From the NCBI RefSeq assembly GCF_003010965.1, contig NZ_PGGM01000003.1, positions 310,001 through 374,000 of the forward strand: 64,000 nt of DNA, in the 5' to 3' direction. This DNA is from Phyllobacterium sophorae. Lineage in GTDB: Bacteria; Pseudomonadota; Alphaproteobacteria; Rhizobiales; Rhizobiaceae. Shown here piece after piece: positions 27,939 through 36,268 of this stretch; position 1 is the first letter of the stretch, and every line of letters begins with the position of its first letter. A model generated the notes under the pieces. That model saw nothing but the letters and a program-made list of their open reading frames with translations, had not been told where the DNA came from and did not search any database. The translations under genes were made by a program, and so were the position numbers.

Positions 27939-29069
27939 CTATGCGGATTTTGCATTGGAGAGGTCCTTGTCGAACAATGTTGACCAGGTGAAATGCTTTG
28001 CCTGCGAAATCTCGCGATTGACATCGAGGCGCGGAAGCACGGTTTCACCAAAGCGGTAGGCTTCTTCGAGAAGCGGCATTCCTGACAGGATGAACGTATC
28101 GACGCCTGCTTCCTTGTAAGCCTCGAGAGTGCGAAGCACGGTTTCTGGAGATCCGACGATGGCCGTTCCCGGACCGGGCCGTACGAGGCCGATCCCGGCC
28201 CAGAGGTTGGGAGCAATTTCCAGATCGCGGAGATCGGCTGGCTTCTCCCCGCCGTGCAGGGCGCTCATGCGCTGTTGCCCGACAGAATCGCTCTTTGAGA
28301 CAAAGCGCTGGTTGGCAGCGATCGCGGTATCGTCCATGCGGGAATACAGATCATTGGCCGCTTCCCATGCCTTGGCATCGGTCTCTCTGACAATGACGTA
28401 GAGTCGGATACCGTATTCCAGGGTTCGCCCCAGTCGGGCGGCCCGCTCCTTCACGGCATCGATCTTTTCCTTGATCTGATCCGGCGTTTCGCCCCAGGAG
28501 AGATAGACATCCACATGCTTGGCGGCGACATCGAGCGCCTTGTCGGAGGACCCGCCAAACCACAATGGCGGTGGCGCAATACTACTGCCCACCGGAAGTG
28601 CGAGCTTTGCGCCTTCTGTTGAGAAATATTTGCCTTGATAGGTCACGCTTTCGCCGGCGAAGAGGCGGTGCCACAACGATAGATATTCATCTGCCATCTC
28701 ATAGCGCTCGTCATGCGGCAGCGTCATACCGTATGCGCCCAGCATCTTGGCATCCCCGGAGACGACATTGATGAGCAAACGGCCCTTCGAGAATTCCTGA
28801 AAGGTGGCCGCCATTTTGGCGAGAAGTGTCGGTGCTATGAGACCGGGATGAACTGCCACAAGGAATTTCATGCGCTCGGTATAAGGAAGCAGCGCGCCCG
28901 CAAGCACCCAGACGTCATGAGCTCCTGTAGCGAACAGCGCACCAGTATAGCCTAGATGGTCATATGCTTGTGCCAATTGACGGTAGTAGCCGTAATCGAC
29001 TTGACGTGAGCCTTCAGGCTGCCAGGGGTAAGCGCCGTCAGGCGCGCACATGTACCAAAGTACGTTCAT
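27939..29069 (-). CDS. SsuD-like FMNH2-dependent sulfonate monooxygenase (second copy)
   Basis: A 376-residue LLM-superfamily protein clearly related to SsuD. It has [80 protein letters not shown] in pieces, and SVGQQRMSALHGGE. It differs from the SsuD at 7393 over most of its length, so it is a paralog rather than a recent copy. It opens NVLWYMCAPDGAYPWQPEGSR, which probably changes the substrate pocket. ATG 29069 has GGAGAG upstream. It lies in an operon with a TRAP transporter, so it probably acts on the TRAP cargo. Confidence 0.87.
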   Translation of the reverse strand: MNVLWYMCAPDGAYPWQPEGSRQVDYGYYRQLAQAYDHLGYTGALFATGAHDVWVLAGALLPYTERMKFLVAVHPGLIAPTLLAKMAATFQEFSKGRLLINVVSGDAKMLGAYGMTLPHDERYEMADEYLSLWHRLFAGESVTYQGKYFSTEGAKLALPVGSSIAPPPLWFGGSSDKALDVAAKHVDVYLSWGETPDQIKEKIDAVKERAARLGRTLEYGIRLYVIVRETDAKAWEAANDLYSRMDDTAIAANQRFVSKSDSVGQQRMSALHGGEKPADLRDLEIAPNLWAGIGLVRPGPGTAIVGSPETVLRTLEAYKEAGVDTFILSGMPLLEEAYRFGETVLPRLDVNREISQAKHFTWSTLFDKDLSNAKSA

Positions 29070-29084
29070 ACCGAAGCTCTCCGT

Positions 29085-29927
29085 TCAGGTGTTTTGCAGG
29101 GATTGGCCGAGGCGCACTGGTGTCTTGAAGTGGCCATGGCGGTAAAGTGTGTCAGCCTCTTCCTGCTGTTCGGCAATGATGTTTTCGTCAGCGGGCACGA
29201 CGGAAAAATCCCGCGATCGGACCACCTTTTCCCAAGCGTCGACGTCAGCATCGGCACCGCGGTTTTCAGCGAGACGCAACGCGGCCCGCCGTGGATCATC
29301 GGTGACTTCGCGGCCTATCCGGACCAATTCGACAACAATATGCTGTCGAAGATCCGCTGAAAGCCCCTGCCCTCCCAGTGTCCAGAACAGCGACCGGTTC
29401 GGTATTGTCGATCCGCAACGCGCGATCAAACGGATGTCTGTACGCTCTAGGGCCTTTTCGAGCCGGGGAGCCATGGCGATCCAGGCATCCACACGTCCTT
29501 CCAGCAAGGCAGGCAGAGCATCGCCTGCTCCCGTCTCGACGCGGGTCACGTCCGGCAGAAGCAGTCCTTCAGTTTCCAGGCTCCGCGCGAGCAAGTAGGT
29601 GTGAAACGATCCATCAATCAGGGATACACGCTTGTTCTCCAGATCTCCCACACTGCGAATGGGACTATCTTTCAGAACAAAAATGCCGCCGTTGGCCGGA
29701 CGAGGCGCGGATGCCGCGATGTAGATGACATCCAGTCCCTCAACCTCCGCGGTAATCGGAGGCGTTGAACCGGTTCCACCGAAATCAATGGCCCGGCTAT
29801 TCAACAATCGCGCGGTATCTCGGCCCTCAGGGTAGTTTACGAACTCCGGACCAAGTGACGCGAATGCGTTAGGCCAAACCTGCGCCAAACGCAGATGAAG
29901 ATTGCTTGGATGAACGCCGATTTTCAT
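29085..29927 (-). CDS. SsuA-like substrate-binding protein without signal peptide
   Basis: A 280-residue protein of the SsuA/NMT1-like fold. It has the family pattern NLHLRLAQVWPNAFASLGPEFVNYPEGRDTARLLNSRAIDFGGTGSTPPI and the block VGDLENKRVSLIDGSFHTYLLARSLE in pieces. No signal peptide is visible: MKIGVHPSNLHLR starts directly at the first beta-strand, and the 13 extra upstream codons are basic and not hydrophobic. It is therefore either cytoplasmic or starts from a different codon. It heads the operon with the SsuD-like monooxygenase and TRAP genes, with no SsuBC partner. It may be a cytoplasmic ligand sensor. Confidence 0.78.
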   Translation of the reverse strand: MKIGVHPSNLHLRLAQVWPNAFASLGPEFVNYPEGRDTARLLNSRAIDFGGTGSTPPITAEVEGLDVIYIAASAPRPANGGIFVLKDSPIRSVGDLENKRVSLIDGSFHTYLLARSLETEGLLLPDVTRVETGAGDALPALLEGRVDAWIAMAPRLEKALERTDIRLIARCGSTIPNRSLFWTLGGQGLSADLRQHIVVELVRIGREVTDDPRRAALRLAENRGADADVDAWEKVVRSRDFSVVPADENIIAEQQEEADTLYRHGHFKTPVRLGQSLQNT

Positions 29928-29978
29928 TCTGTTTCTCGCCCATTGACAACGTGTGCGCGCAAGCAAAGCGCGACAAGA

Positions 29979-30154
29979 ACAATCTACTTTTTTATATATT
30001 GACTTGGGAAACAGGACCGTCCCAATTGTGTAGCCGTTAACGCATTGGATTTCTAAAAATCCGCGCTCGGGAAGAACGTTCTTTCAAATTGGACCATCTG
30101 GCGCTTTGTCTGTTGAAAGCACAACAATCTCAATCTATCTTTTTATAAACAATG
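29979..30154. promoter_or_regulatory. Divergent promoter region with repeated AT-rich boxes and two dyads
   Basis: Two similar AT-rich boxes flank the divergent promoter: CAATCTACTTTTTTATATA beginning at 29980 and CAATCTATCTTTTTATAAAC beginning at 30131. Between them are a perfect dyad GGATTT-N4-AAATCC (30047-30062) and a perfect 12-bp palindrome AAGAACGTTCTT (30072-30083). Each AT-rich box sits just upstream of one of the two divergent genes. They are good candidates for sites of the adjacent ArsR-type regulator, which would then control both directions. Confidence 0.5.
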
Positions 30155-30158
30155 CAGG

Positions 30159-30542
30159 GTGATTTCCGTGACGAGATCTATCTCATCGAAACTATGCCGA
30201 AGCGTTGGTGATGCGAGCGAACTTCTCAAACTGATCGCGAACCCCAACCGGCTTTCCATTGTCTGTTATCTCATGGAACAGGAATGTTCTGTGACCTCCC
30301 TGGAAGAGGACCTGGGTATCAGACAGCCGACGCTTTCACAGCAACTGACCGAGTTGCGCGAGGCGGGCATGATCAAAGGACGGCGCGAGGGCAAAACTGT
30401 GGTGTATCGGGTCGCCGATCCGAAAATTTCTCGAATCGTCGAGACGTTGCGCGATCTCTTTTCCGGTCTCGATGATGTCACCAGCAAACACGCCATGCAG
30501 AGCTTCCATGGAATTCCTGTTGATGAAATGATGTTTGATTGA
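30159..30542 (+). CDS. ArsR-family winged-helix transcriptional regulator
   Basis: A 127-residue ArsR-type repressor. The wHTH core reads ELLKLIANPNRLSIVCYLMEQECSV, then QPTLSQQLTELREAGMIKGRREGKTVVYRVADP (recognition helix and wing). The sequence is closest in style to the BigR/SqrR sulfide-responsive branch, but of the two cysteines that form the sensing pair there only positions near 36 and 43 (plus C13) exist. The C-terminal helix has none. The start is GTG 30159 or GTG 30168; the second has AGGGTG at better spacing. It overlaps the GST gene by 4 nt and is divergent from the SsuA/SsuD/TRAP operon, which it probably regulates. Confidence 0.85.
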   Translation: MISVTRSISSKLCRSVGDASELLKLIANPNRLSIVCYLMEQECSVTSLEEDLGIRQPTLSQQLTELREAGMIKGRREGKTVVYRVADPKISRIVETLRDLFSGLDDVTSKHAMQSFHGIPVDEMMFD

Positions 30543-31198
30543 GCGAAGCGGTGATTGATTTATACACTTGGATTACACCGAATGGCTTGAAGGTTTCGAT
30601 TGCACTCGAAGAACTCGGGCTGGCTTATCGCACACACACGATCGACATCACCAAGGGTGATCAGTTCGATAACGAATACTTACAGATCAATCCCGGCGGA
30701 AAAATTCCGGCTATCGTCGATCGCAAGGCTGGCCTTACTCTCACCGAATCCTCTGCAATCCTCATCTACCTTGCAGACAAGACGGGACGATTCTTGGCGA
30801 AGGATGGTCGCGCCCGACATCACACAATCGAGTGGCTTATGTGGCAGACAGGGAGTTTTGGACCAACGCTGGGTCACGCTCACTACTTTCTCACATACCA
30901 TCCCGAACAGTCCCCAATGGCGGAGGAGCTTTTCCAAAATGATACCCGGCGGATGTACCAGACACTCAATACACGGCTCAAGGATCGCGCTTATCTGATC
31001 GACGAATACTCGATTGCCGATATGGCTGTTTGGCCGTGGGTTTCACGGTTTGAGAGACATAGGGTCGACCTGAACGAGTACCCCGCCGTGCAGCGTTGGT
31101 ACGTCAATATTGCGGGTCGCAGTGCCGTCGAGCGCGGGTACCGCGTGCCGCGAGTGACGGGAGATATCCCACTCCCGGACTTCCGATCATTATTATGA
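30539..31198 (+). CDS. Glutathione S-transferase family protein (YghU/YfcG-like)
   Basis: A 219-residue GST. The thioredoxin-fold domain has YTWITPNGLKVSIALEELGLAY (Thr/Asn in place of the catalytic Tyr/Ser, as in nu-class YghU/YfcG), NPGGKIPAIVD and ESSAILIYLADKTG for glutathione binding. The helical domain has YSIADMAVWPWVSRFE. Nu-class enzymes act as disulfide-bond reductases and peroxidases rather than classical conjugases. The start is TTG 30539, overlapping the ArsR stop by 4 nt. In this context it may handle thiol or disulfide products of organosulfur breakdown. Confidence 0.87.
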   Translation: MSEAVIDLYTWITPNGLKVSIALEELGLAYRTHTIDITKGDQFDNEYLQINPGGKIPAIVDRKAGLTLTESSAILIYLADKTGRFLAKDGRARHHTIEWLMWQTGSFGPTLGHAHYFLTYHPEQSPMAEELFQNDTRRMYQTLNTRLKDRAYLIDEYSIADMAVWPWVSRFERHRVDLNEYPAVQRWYVNIAGRSAVERGYRVPRVTGDIPLPDFRSLL

Positions 31199-31865
31199 AC
31201 TTGTTTCAAACCGGTTTCTTGCTCAATTCGACCAGATCAATCGGCCACCGGTTTTAACTGAGAAGCTGCGAAGTCCGGTTTTAGGGTGTATTCGGTGCAC
31301 AGCATCAAAAGCGGTCATTCATCGACAGACGATGATTTCGGCCAACACTTTGTTTATCGTGCGTAGGACGGGAAATTTGCAGCCGAATTTGCGCCAGTGA
31401 CGTTACTCGGTTTATGCTGGATGTCACAGATCCTTCCGATGGCGATCGTTCAAGCCGCTGGGGAAGAACAGACTTCCAGCCACAAGTATCACTAGCGTCA
31501 GATTGGGAGCCCCGGCGGGAGGCATTCTTAATCGTTTCGTCCCATTTGCGGCCGCCGACCACAATGATTTTCACTTTGGAGAAATCCAGGCCTGAGAACA
31601 TGCCACTTTCGGTCAGTTCCCCTTGGACTAGCTTTCCCTTCAAGCGCATCGACAAGACCTTCTCCCTTATGGTCTTCAGCGGCAGCCTGGCTTGTGTGTC
31701 GACAGCATCAGCCACAAGCAGACCACGCAGGCCGATTTTGTTGATGCTATCAACAGTCGGGCCAAGGCGAGGCCGCCCTGCGTCGCCCGGTCGCAATCTT
31801 GGGAGTATTACCCAAACGCGCGGCTGTTCCCTTGTGCAGGCAATGACGCAAACCGATGCTTGCGA
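31199..31865. other. Intergenic region with an unidentified reading frame and a palindrome
   Basis: Between the convergent GST and alcohol dehydrogenase genes the only long frame is on the minus strand (31305-31796, 163 codons). Its middle (LRLKGKLVQGE-like, then SGMFSGLDFSKVKIIVVGG) looks protein-like, but the ends are low-complexity and I recognise no family. It may be a decayed gene. At 31740-31754 lies the perfect dyad GTTGAT-GCT-ATCAAC, which recurs elsewhere in the window. Near the left edge the 10-bp palindrome AAACCGGTTT occurs at about 31206-31215, and CCGGTTTT is repeated twice more before 31285. Confidence 0.35.
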
Positions 31866-32858
31866 TCAGTACTCAAGTCCGCAGAGTTCGAAAAACTGCT
31901 TTCCGCGTTCGGGACGGTCCAGTGTCTCCGCCACCGCTCTTTCAAAGTCCTCCAGTCGGTTCATCCCGCCGACTGCAACCTTAAAGTCGGGCGATGCGGT
32001 TGCTTCAGCAATCCGCCGCAGTATTTGCCCGTCGTTCGGGTGCGGCGGTGTGAAGAAGTATCGGTAGACGTGCGATCTGATTTCGATTCCACTCAACAAG
32101 ACATCGAAATTGTGCAGCTCGAACCGATCGGGGCTCATGCCTCCGTTAATGATGACCTGACCGCCAAATGCCATGTGCCGAATGAGCTCACCGGTGACTG
32201 GACCGCCGACATTGTCGATCAGGGCGTTGAGCCCCATACCTGCGGTGATCTCCGCGACCCGATCGCCCACGCTGCCTGCGAGCGATGAAAGCTCGACGAC
32301 TTCCGCTGCGCCCAAATCGTTCAAGTCGAGATAGGCACGCCTCACGAAGGAGATGACGTTCACGCCCCGCGCCTTGGCGAATTGGAGCACCATCGTCGAA
32401 ACAGTCGAGTTGCCGGCAGTGACAGCGAGCCAGTCACCCGGCTTGAGCTGTGCGGCCTCGACCAGATCCCACGCTGTTATGAGATTGAAGAATTGGGCGG
32501 CTTTTTCCGGCGGAAATATCCGTGGCAGCGGCATCAACCATTCTGCCGGGACGGCTGCGTACTCAGCCCAGCTATTGTAGTAGCTGAAGGCGACATAAGC
32601 GCCTGGCTCGGTCCCAGCAACATCCTTTCCAACCTCCTGCACGATACCTGCCCCGTGGTTTCCACCAGTTTGCTGCGGAAACACCGGCCTCTTCGACTCG
32701 GGATAGAGGTTTTCGATGAAGAGGAAGTCGCCGGGGCTGATGGGCGCTGAGACCATCCTGATAAGGACTTCGTTGTCTTTGATATCCGGGATCGGAACCT
32801 CTGCAAGGCGCAGCACCTCACGTGGCGAACCGACTTTGTCGAACACAATCGCTTTCAT
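31866..32858 (-). CDS. MDR-family alcohol dehydrogenase / quinone oxidoreductase-like protein
   Basis: A 330-residue medium-chain dehydrogenase/reductase. It has the N-terminal KAIVFDKVGSPREVLRLAEVPIPD, GGNHGAGIVQEVGKDV in the catalytic domain, and a Rossmann fold around GDWLAVTAGNSTVSTMVLQFAKARG. The structural-zinc cysteines are absent, and catalytic-zinc ligands are not evident. It is therefore nearer the zinc-independent quinone/enoyl reductase group than classical alcohol dehydrogenases. GAGGAA precedes ATG 32858. It faces an AraC-type regulator, the usual layout for a regulated detoxification enzyme. The substrate is unknown. Confidence 0.82.
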   Translation of the reverse strand: MKAIVFDKVGSPREVLRLAEVPIPDIKDNEVLIRMVSAPISPGDFLFIENLYPESKRPVFPQQTGGNHGAGIVQEVGKDVAGTEPGAYVAFSYYNSWAEYAAVPAEWLMPLPRIFPPEKAAQFFNLITAWDLVEAAQLKPGDWLAVTAGNSTVSTMVLQFAKARGVNVISFVRRAYLDLNDLGAAEVVELSSLAGSVGDRVAEITAGMGLNALIDNVGGPVTGELIRHMAFGGQVIINGGMSPDRFELHNFDVLLSGIEIRSHVYRYFFTPPHPNDGQILRRIAEATASPDFKVAVGGMNRLEDFERAVAETLDRPERGKQFFELCGLEY

Positions 32859-33023
32859 GACAATTCCTCAGAGCTCGGATTTTGCGGAATTGAATCTCGC
32901 AGGCGGATAGATGATGCCCGACCCTAGTTGCACGTCCGAAAAGCTGAATTGGCAAATATGACAACTTCTATGTTAAACTCGCCAAAACGTTATTATGCTG
33001 CATTCGGTGGTCCGCGAGCGAGA

Positions 33024-33995
33024 ATGAGTTCTAAGCCGATCCACGTGGTGATTTGGTTGCCGGCCAATTTCTATTCGGCGGTCGCGGCGACGCTCGTCGA
33101 GATGTTCGAGTTGGTGAACATGATCCGGCGCGCCGAAATTTTTTCGTTCGAGTTTGTCTCGCGGCAGGCGGCAGCCTCCTCTTCGTCTGGAATTATTTTC
33201 CAGACCCTGGCGGCCCCATCACGACCAATGGACATTCTGATCCTGCTTGCCGTGCCCGGACTCAACGTCGGCGAGCTGCTGGGCTCATTGGACGATGAAA
33301 GCCGGCATGCCGAACCCATATTGGCCATGGCCAAGCATGATGACGCGATCATCGCTGCACATTGCTCTGCAAGCTACTTCCTCGCGCAGGGCGGTCATAT
33401 CGACGGGAAACGGGCTACAATTTCTTGGTGGCTCAAGGGGGAAGCAGCACGACGCTTTCCCCAGGTACGCTGGGATCCCTCCCGCCTGCTGATCCGGGAG
33501 GGAAAAATCTACACCTGCGGCGGCGGTTTTTCCGGCTTGGAGCTGGCCAAAGCCCTGGTCAAGGATATGGGTTTCGAGAAGGAAGAGCGTATTGTGCGCA
33601 AGTTGCTCGTTCTGCCCCCATCGCGGCGGCTCCAGACCCCTTATGAGTTTCGGCTTGAAGATGTCGCCGTGCCGGAGCGCATGTCTTTTCGGGAGAGGCT
33701 GGAAATGGTGGCGTCCGCCAACATGGCCGCCTTCAATCTCGCTTTTCTCGCCGACCAGTTGGCGCTGTCGCCGCGCACGCTTTCACGACGATTCGCGCAG
33801 GAACTCCAGACCAGCCCAGGTCAGTGGATTCAAGATCGCCGCCTCGAAGCGGCCAAAGAACTCTTGGAAAGCACGCAACTCGCCATCTCCGAGATCTGCT
33901 ATCGCGTCGGCTATCAGGATGTCGCCTCGTTCAGCCGCCTTTTCTCTCGCACTACCGGCTTGCCGCCCGGCGAATATCGCCGGCAAAGCCAATAA
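33024..33995 (+). CDS. GlxA-type AraC-family regulator with DJ-1/PfpI domain
   Basis: A regulator of about 323 residues. The N-terminal part (IHVVIWLPANFYSAVAATLVEMFELVN, later AAHCSASYFLAQGG) is a class I glutamine-amidotransferase-like DJ-1/PfpI domain. The C-terminal part holds two helix-turn-helix units (FLADQLALSPRTLSRRF and ISEICYRVGYQDVASFSRLF) of the AraC type. The start is uncertain: ATG 33024, ATG 32958 and TTG 32928 are all in frame, and none has a strong ribosome site. I prefer 33024 because family members begin a few residues before the IHVV strand. It is divergent from the MDR dehydrogenase at 31866-32858, its likely target. Confidence 0.83.
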   Translation: MSSKPIHVVIWLPANFYSAVAATLVEMFELVNMIRRAEIFSFEFVSRQAAASSSSGIIFQTLAAPSRPMDILILLAVPGLNVGELLGSLDDESRHAEPILAMAKHDDAIIAAHCSASYFLAQGGHIDGKRATISWWLKGEAARRFPQVRWDPSRLLIREGKIYTCGGGFSGLELAKALVKDMGFEKEERIVRKLLVLPPSRRLQTPYEFRLEDVAVPERMSFRERLEMVASANMAAFNLAFLADQLALSPRTLSRRFAQELQTSPGQWIQDRRLEAAKELLESTQLAISEICYRVGYQDVASFSRLFSRTTGLPPGEYRRQSQ

Positions 33996-34337
33996 TGCTT
34001 TGTCGAAGAATTCTTGCGCTTGTTCAAGCGACGAGCACATCTGCTCATGCCGCCTGCGCTTAACGGCCTTTGACCAAGTGTGGAGGATTGCCGCCGGAAT
34101 GTGTTGATCCTATCAACAATCATGCCATCCACGCGGAAATTGAAAGCCCACGAGTTGGTTGCCAGCGCGTTGATGGCTCCCGTTCCGGCGCACATTGACG
34201 GATGCATCGCAAGGACGGAGACGCGAACCTGAAAAAGGGCCTGCCATCCCAACGGTTGTACGGATGGCCGACGGCGGCTCCTCAATGACTTTCTGCGCTC
34301 GGTGAAGGTGCAGTTTTCACACATCCCCGCCGGACCA
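33996..34337. other. Gap between convergent regulators, with a GTTGAT/ATCAAC dyad
   Basis: This 342-nt stretch has no convincing gene. It contains the palindrome GTTGAT-CCT-ATCAAC at 34103-34117 (7-bp arms if the flanking T and A are counted), another instance of the site seen at 31740 and 53854. A small stem CGCTTG-TT-CAAGCG sits at 34017-34030, just past the AraC-type gene, without a T-run. The site is not next to the start of any recognised gene. Confidence 0.4.
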
Positions 34338-35249
34338 CTATCCCTCGTCATCAAGAAGCTCGCGCTTCAACAGCTCATCCAGCCAATCCGCGAAGACCTG
34401 AAGCCTCCGAGAGAGGTGCTGGCGGTGCGGATAGAGCAGCGCCATCGGCATCGGCGCGGCCCGATAATCGGGCATCACCTCTACGAGTTCGCCTGCGTCC
34501 AGATGGCGCTTTACGTCATAGGCCGGGATTTGGATGAGGCCGAGGCCGGCGAGGCAGCAGGCGATATAGGCTTCCGCGTTGTTGACCGTGACCCGGCCGG
34601 GCATCGGCAACGTCCGTACCTCGTCCTTCTCGATCCATTCCCAATCCTCGACACGCCCCGTGGACGGCGAGGCGTAATTGATGGCCAGGTGTTCTACCAG
34701 ATCGTCCGGGACGCCCGGTGTCCCGTATTGGGCGAGATAGCTCGGACTGGCGACATTGACTAGTGGCAGGTTGCCGATCTTGCGGGCAATCAAGCCCGAA
34801 TCGCCCAACGGACCGACACGCAAAGCGCAGTCGACGCCTTCCTCGACGAGGTTGACCGCGCGATCGGTCACGCTGAGGTCGATGTCGAGTTGGGGATAAC
34901 GGGCGAGGATCTCCGGCAAGGCAGGTGCGATGATCAGCCGGCCGATCCGGCCCGGTACGTCGATCCTGAGCTTGCCTGCAGGCCCGACGGAGGTCTGCCG
35001 AAACAGCCCTTCTGCCTCGTCTACATCGGCGATCAGCCGGATGCAGCGTTCGTAAAAGGCGGCACCGTCCTGGGTCGGGGAGACCCTCCGGGTGGAGCGG
35101 TGAAGCAGGCGGGCTCCGACACGCGCCTCAAGCGCGATCACGGCAGCTGACACTGACGAACGCGGAAGTCCCAGCGTGTCGGCAGCACGGGTGAAGCTCG
35201 CGCATTCAACAACGCGGGCGAAGGTTCGGAAGAGGTCTATACGGTCCAA
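34338..35249 (-). CDS. LysR-family transcriptional regulator
   Basis: A 303-residue LysR-type regulator. The N-terminal HTH reads LFRTFARVVECASFTRAADTLGLPRSSVSAAVIALEARVGARLLHRSTRRV in pieces, followed by the effector-binding domain (GKLRIDVPGRIGRLIIAP and the rest). It is in the common DsdC/CrgA-like subgroup with a short linker. The start is TTG 35249 with AGAGGG upstream. It is divergent from the SDR/aldehyde dehydrogenase genes, with a strong 25-bp dyad between them, and so probably controls them and itself. Confidence 0.9.
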   Translation of the reverse strand: MDRIDLFRTFARVVECASFTRAADTLGLPRSSVSAAVIALEARVGARLLHRSTRRVSPTQDGAAFYERCIRLIADVDEAEGLFRQTSVGPAGKLRIDVPGRIGRLIIAPALPEILARYPQLDIDLSVTDRAVNLVEEGVDCALRVGPLGDSGLIARKIGNLPLVNVASPSYLAQYGTPGVPDDLVEHLAINYASPSTGRVEDWEWIEKDEVRTLPMPGRVTVNNAEAYIACCLAGLGLIQIPAYDVKRHLDAGELVEVMPDYRAAPMPMALLYPHRQHLSRRLQVFADWLDELLKRELLDDEG

Positions 35250-35282
35250 GAGCCCTCTCTAGTATCTTGGGGATTGTTCGCT

Positions 35283-35307
35283 AATTCTGACAGGTGATGT
35301 CAGAATT
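35283..35307. promoter_or_regulatory. Perfect 10-bp inverted repeat, probable LysR operator
   Basis: Arms AATTCTGACA and TGTCAGAATT are exact complements around the 5-nt spacer GGTGA. The site is 34 nt upstream of the LysR start and about 90 nt upstream of the divergent SDR start. That is where LysR-type proteins bind to repress themselves and activate the divergent operon. The core CTGACA/TGTCAG is symmetrical enough for a tight dimer site. Confidence 0.7.
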
Positions 35308-35399
35308 GGCGCCTTTATCAAGGTATCGTAGACGATATGGTGCTCTTCAGGAAGCGGTCACGAAGGTGGCCGTCAAGCAACGAAGGAGGCCAAACGCCC

Positions 35400-36173
35400 A
35401 TGACCGATCACAGCATCAAGGGAAAAACCGCTCTCATCGCCGGCGGTGCGAAGAACCTTGGCGGACTACTCGCGCGCGATCTTGCGGTCCAGGGCGCGAA
35501 GGCGGTCGCTGTTCACTACAATACCAGCGCCACGAAGCTGGCGGCCGACGAGACGGTGGCCGCAATCAAGGCGGCCGGCGCGGATGCGTTCGCGTTCCAG
35601 GCCGATCTCACCACGGCCGGCGCGACCGAGAAGCTGTTCGCCGATGCCAAGACGGCGATGGGCGGCATAGATATCGCCATCAACACGGTCGGCAAGGTGC
35701 TCAAGAAGCCTTTCATAGAGATCAGTGAGGCCGAGTATGACGAAATGACGGCGGTCAATTCGAAGTCCGCCTTCTTCTTCCTCAAGGAGGCTGGCAAACA
35801 CGTCAGCGACAACGGCAAGGTCTGCACGCTGGTGACGTCGCTGCTCGGGGCCTATACACCTTTCTATGCGGCCTATGCCGGCACCAAAGCGCCCGTCGAG
35901 CATTTCACACGGGCGGCGTCCAAGGAGTTCGGCGAGCGCGGCATCTCGGTGACGGCGATCGGCCCCGGCCCGATGGACACGCCCTTCTTCTATCCGGCCG
36001 AGGGCGCCGATGCGGTCGCCTATCACAAGACTGCGGCAGCGCTGTCGAACTTCTCCAAGACCGGCCTTACCGACATCGAGGACATCGTCCCCTTCATCCG
36101 CTTCCTCGTCTCGGACGGCTGGTGGATGACCGGCCAGACCATCCTCGTCAACGGCGGCTACACGACGAAGTAA
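35400..36173 (+). CDS. Short-chain dehydrogenase/reductase
   Basis: A 257-residue classical SDR. The cofactor motif is AGGAKNLGG (residues 14-22, a variant of TGxxxGxG), and the substrate-side motifs are Ser147 and YAGTK (Tyr159, Lys163). GPMDTPFF and TGQTILVNGGYTT near the end are typical. ATG 35400 is chosen for the AAGGAGG ribosome site ten bases upstream; an upstream in-frame start at 35337 lies inside the regulatory region. It is followed by an aldehyde dehydrogenase, suggesting stepwise alcohol-aldehyde-acid oxidation. The substrate is unknown. Confidence 0.9.
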   Translation: MTDHSIKGKTALIAGGAKNLGGLLARDLAVQGAKAVAVHYNTSATKLAADETVAAIKAAGADAFAFQADLTTAGATEKLFADAKTAMGGIDIAINTVGKVLKKPFIEISEAEYDEMTAVNSKSAFFFLKEAGKHVSDNGKVCTLVTSLLGAYTPFYAAYAGTKAPVEHFTRAASKEFGERGISVTAIGPGPMDTPFFYPAEGADAVAYHKTAAALSNFSKTGLTDIEDIVPFIRFLVSDGWWMTGQTILVNGGYTTK

Positions 36174-36268
36174 TTTGTGGTGCGGTCGGGCCGACGCCCG
36201 GCCGCCTTCGATTCCGACTCTTTTGGTTATTTGGAGCCAACGTCGCGTCGCAACTCCGGAGTCTCGTC

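Noticed and set aside
32861-32892. Inverted repeat CAATTCC-N18-GGAATTG between the dehydrogenase and AraC-type genes
   Set aside because: One arm overlaps the dehydrogenase ribosome site (GAGGAATTG) and the spacer is long, so the symmetry is probably accidental.
33914-34354. 146-codon minus-strand frame across the AraC-LysR gap
   Set aside because: It overlaps the end of the AraC-type gene, has no family features and no ribosome site. Only the palindrome within it seems meaningful.
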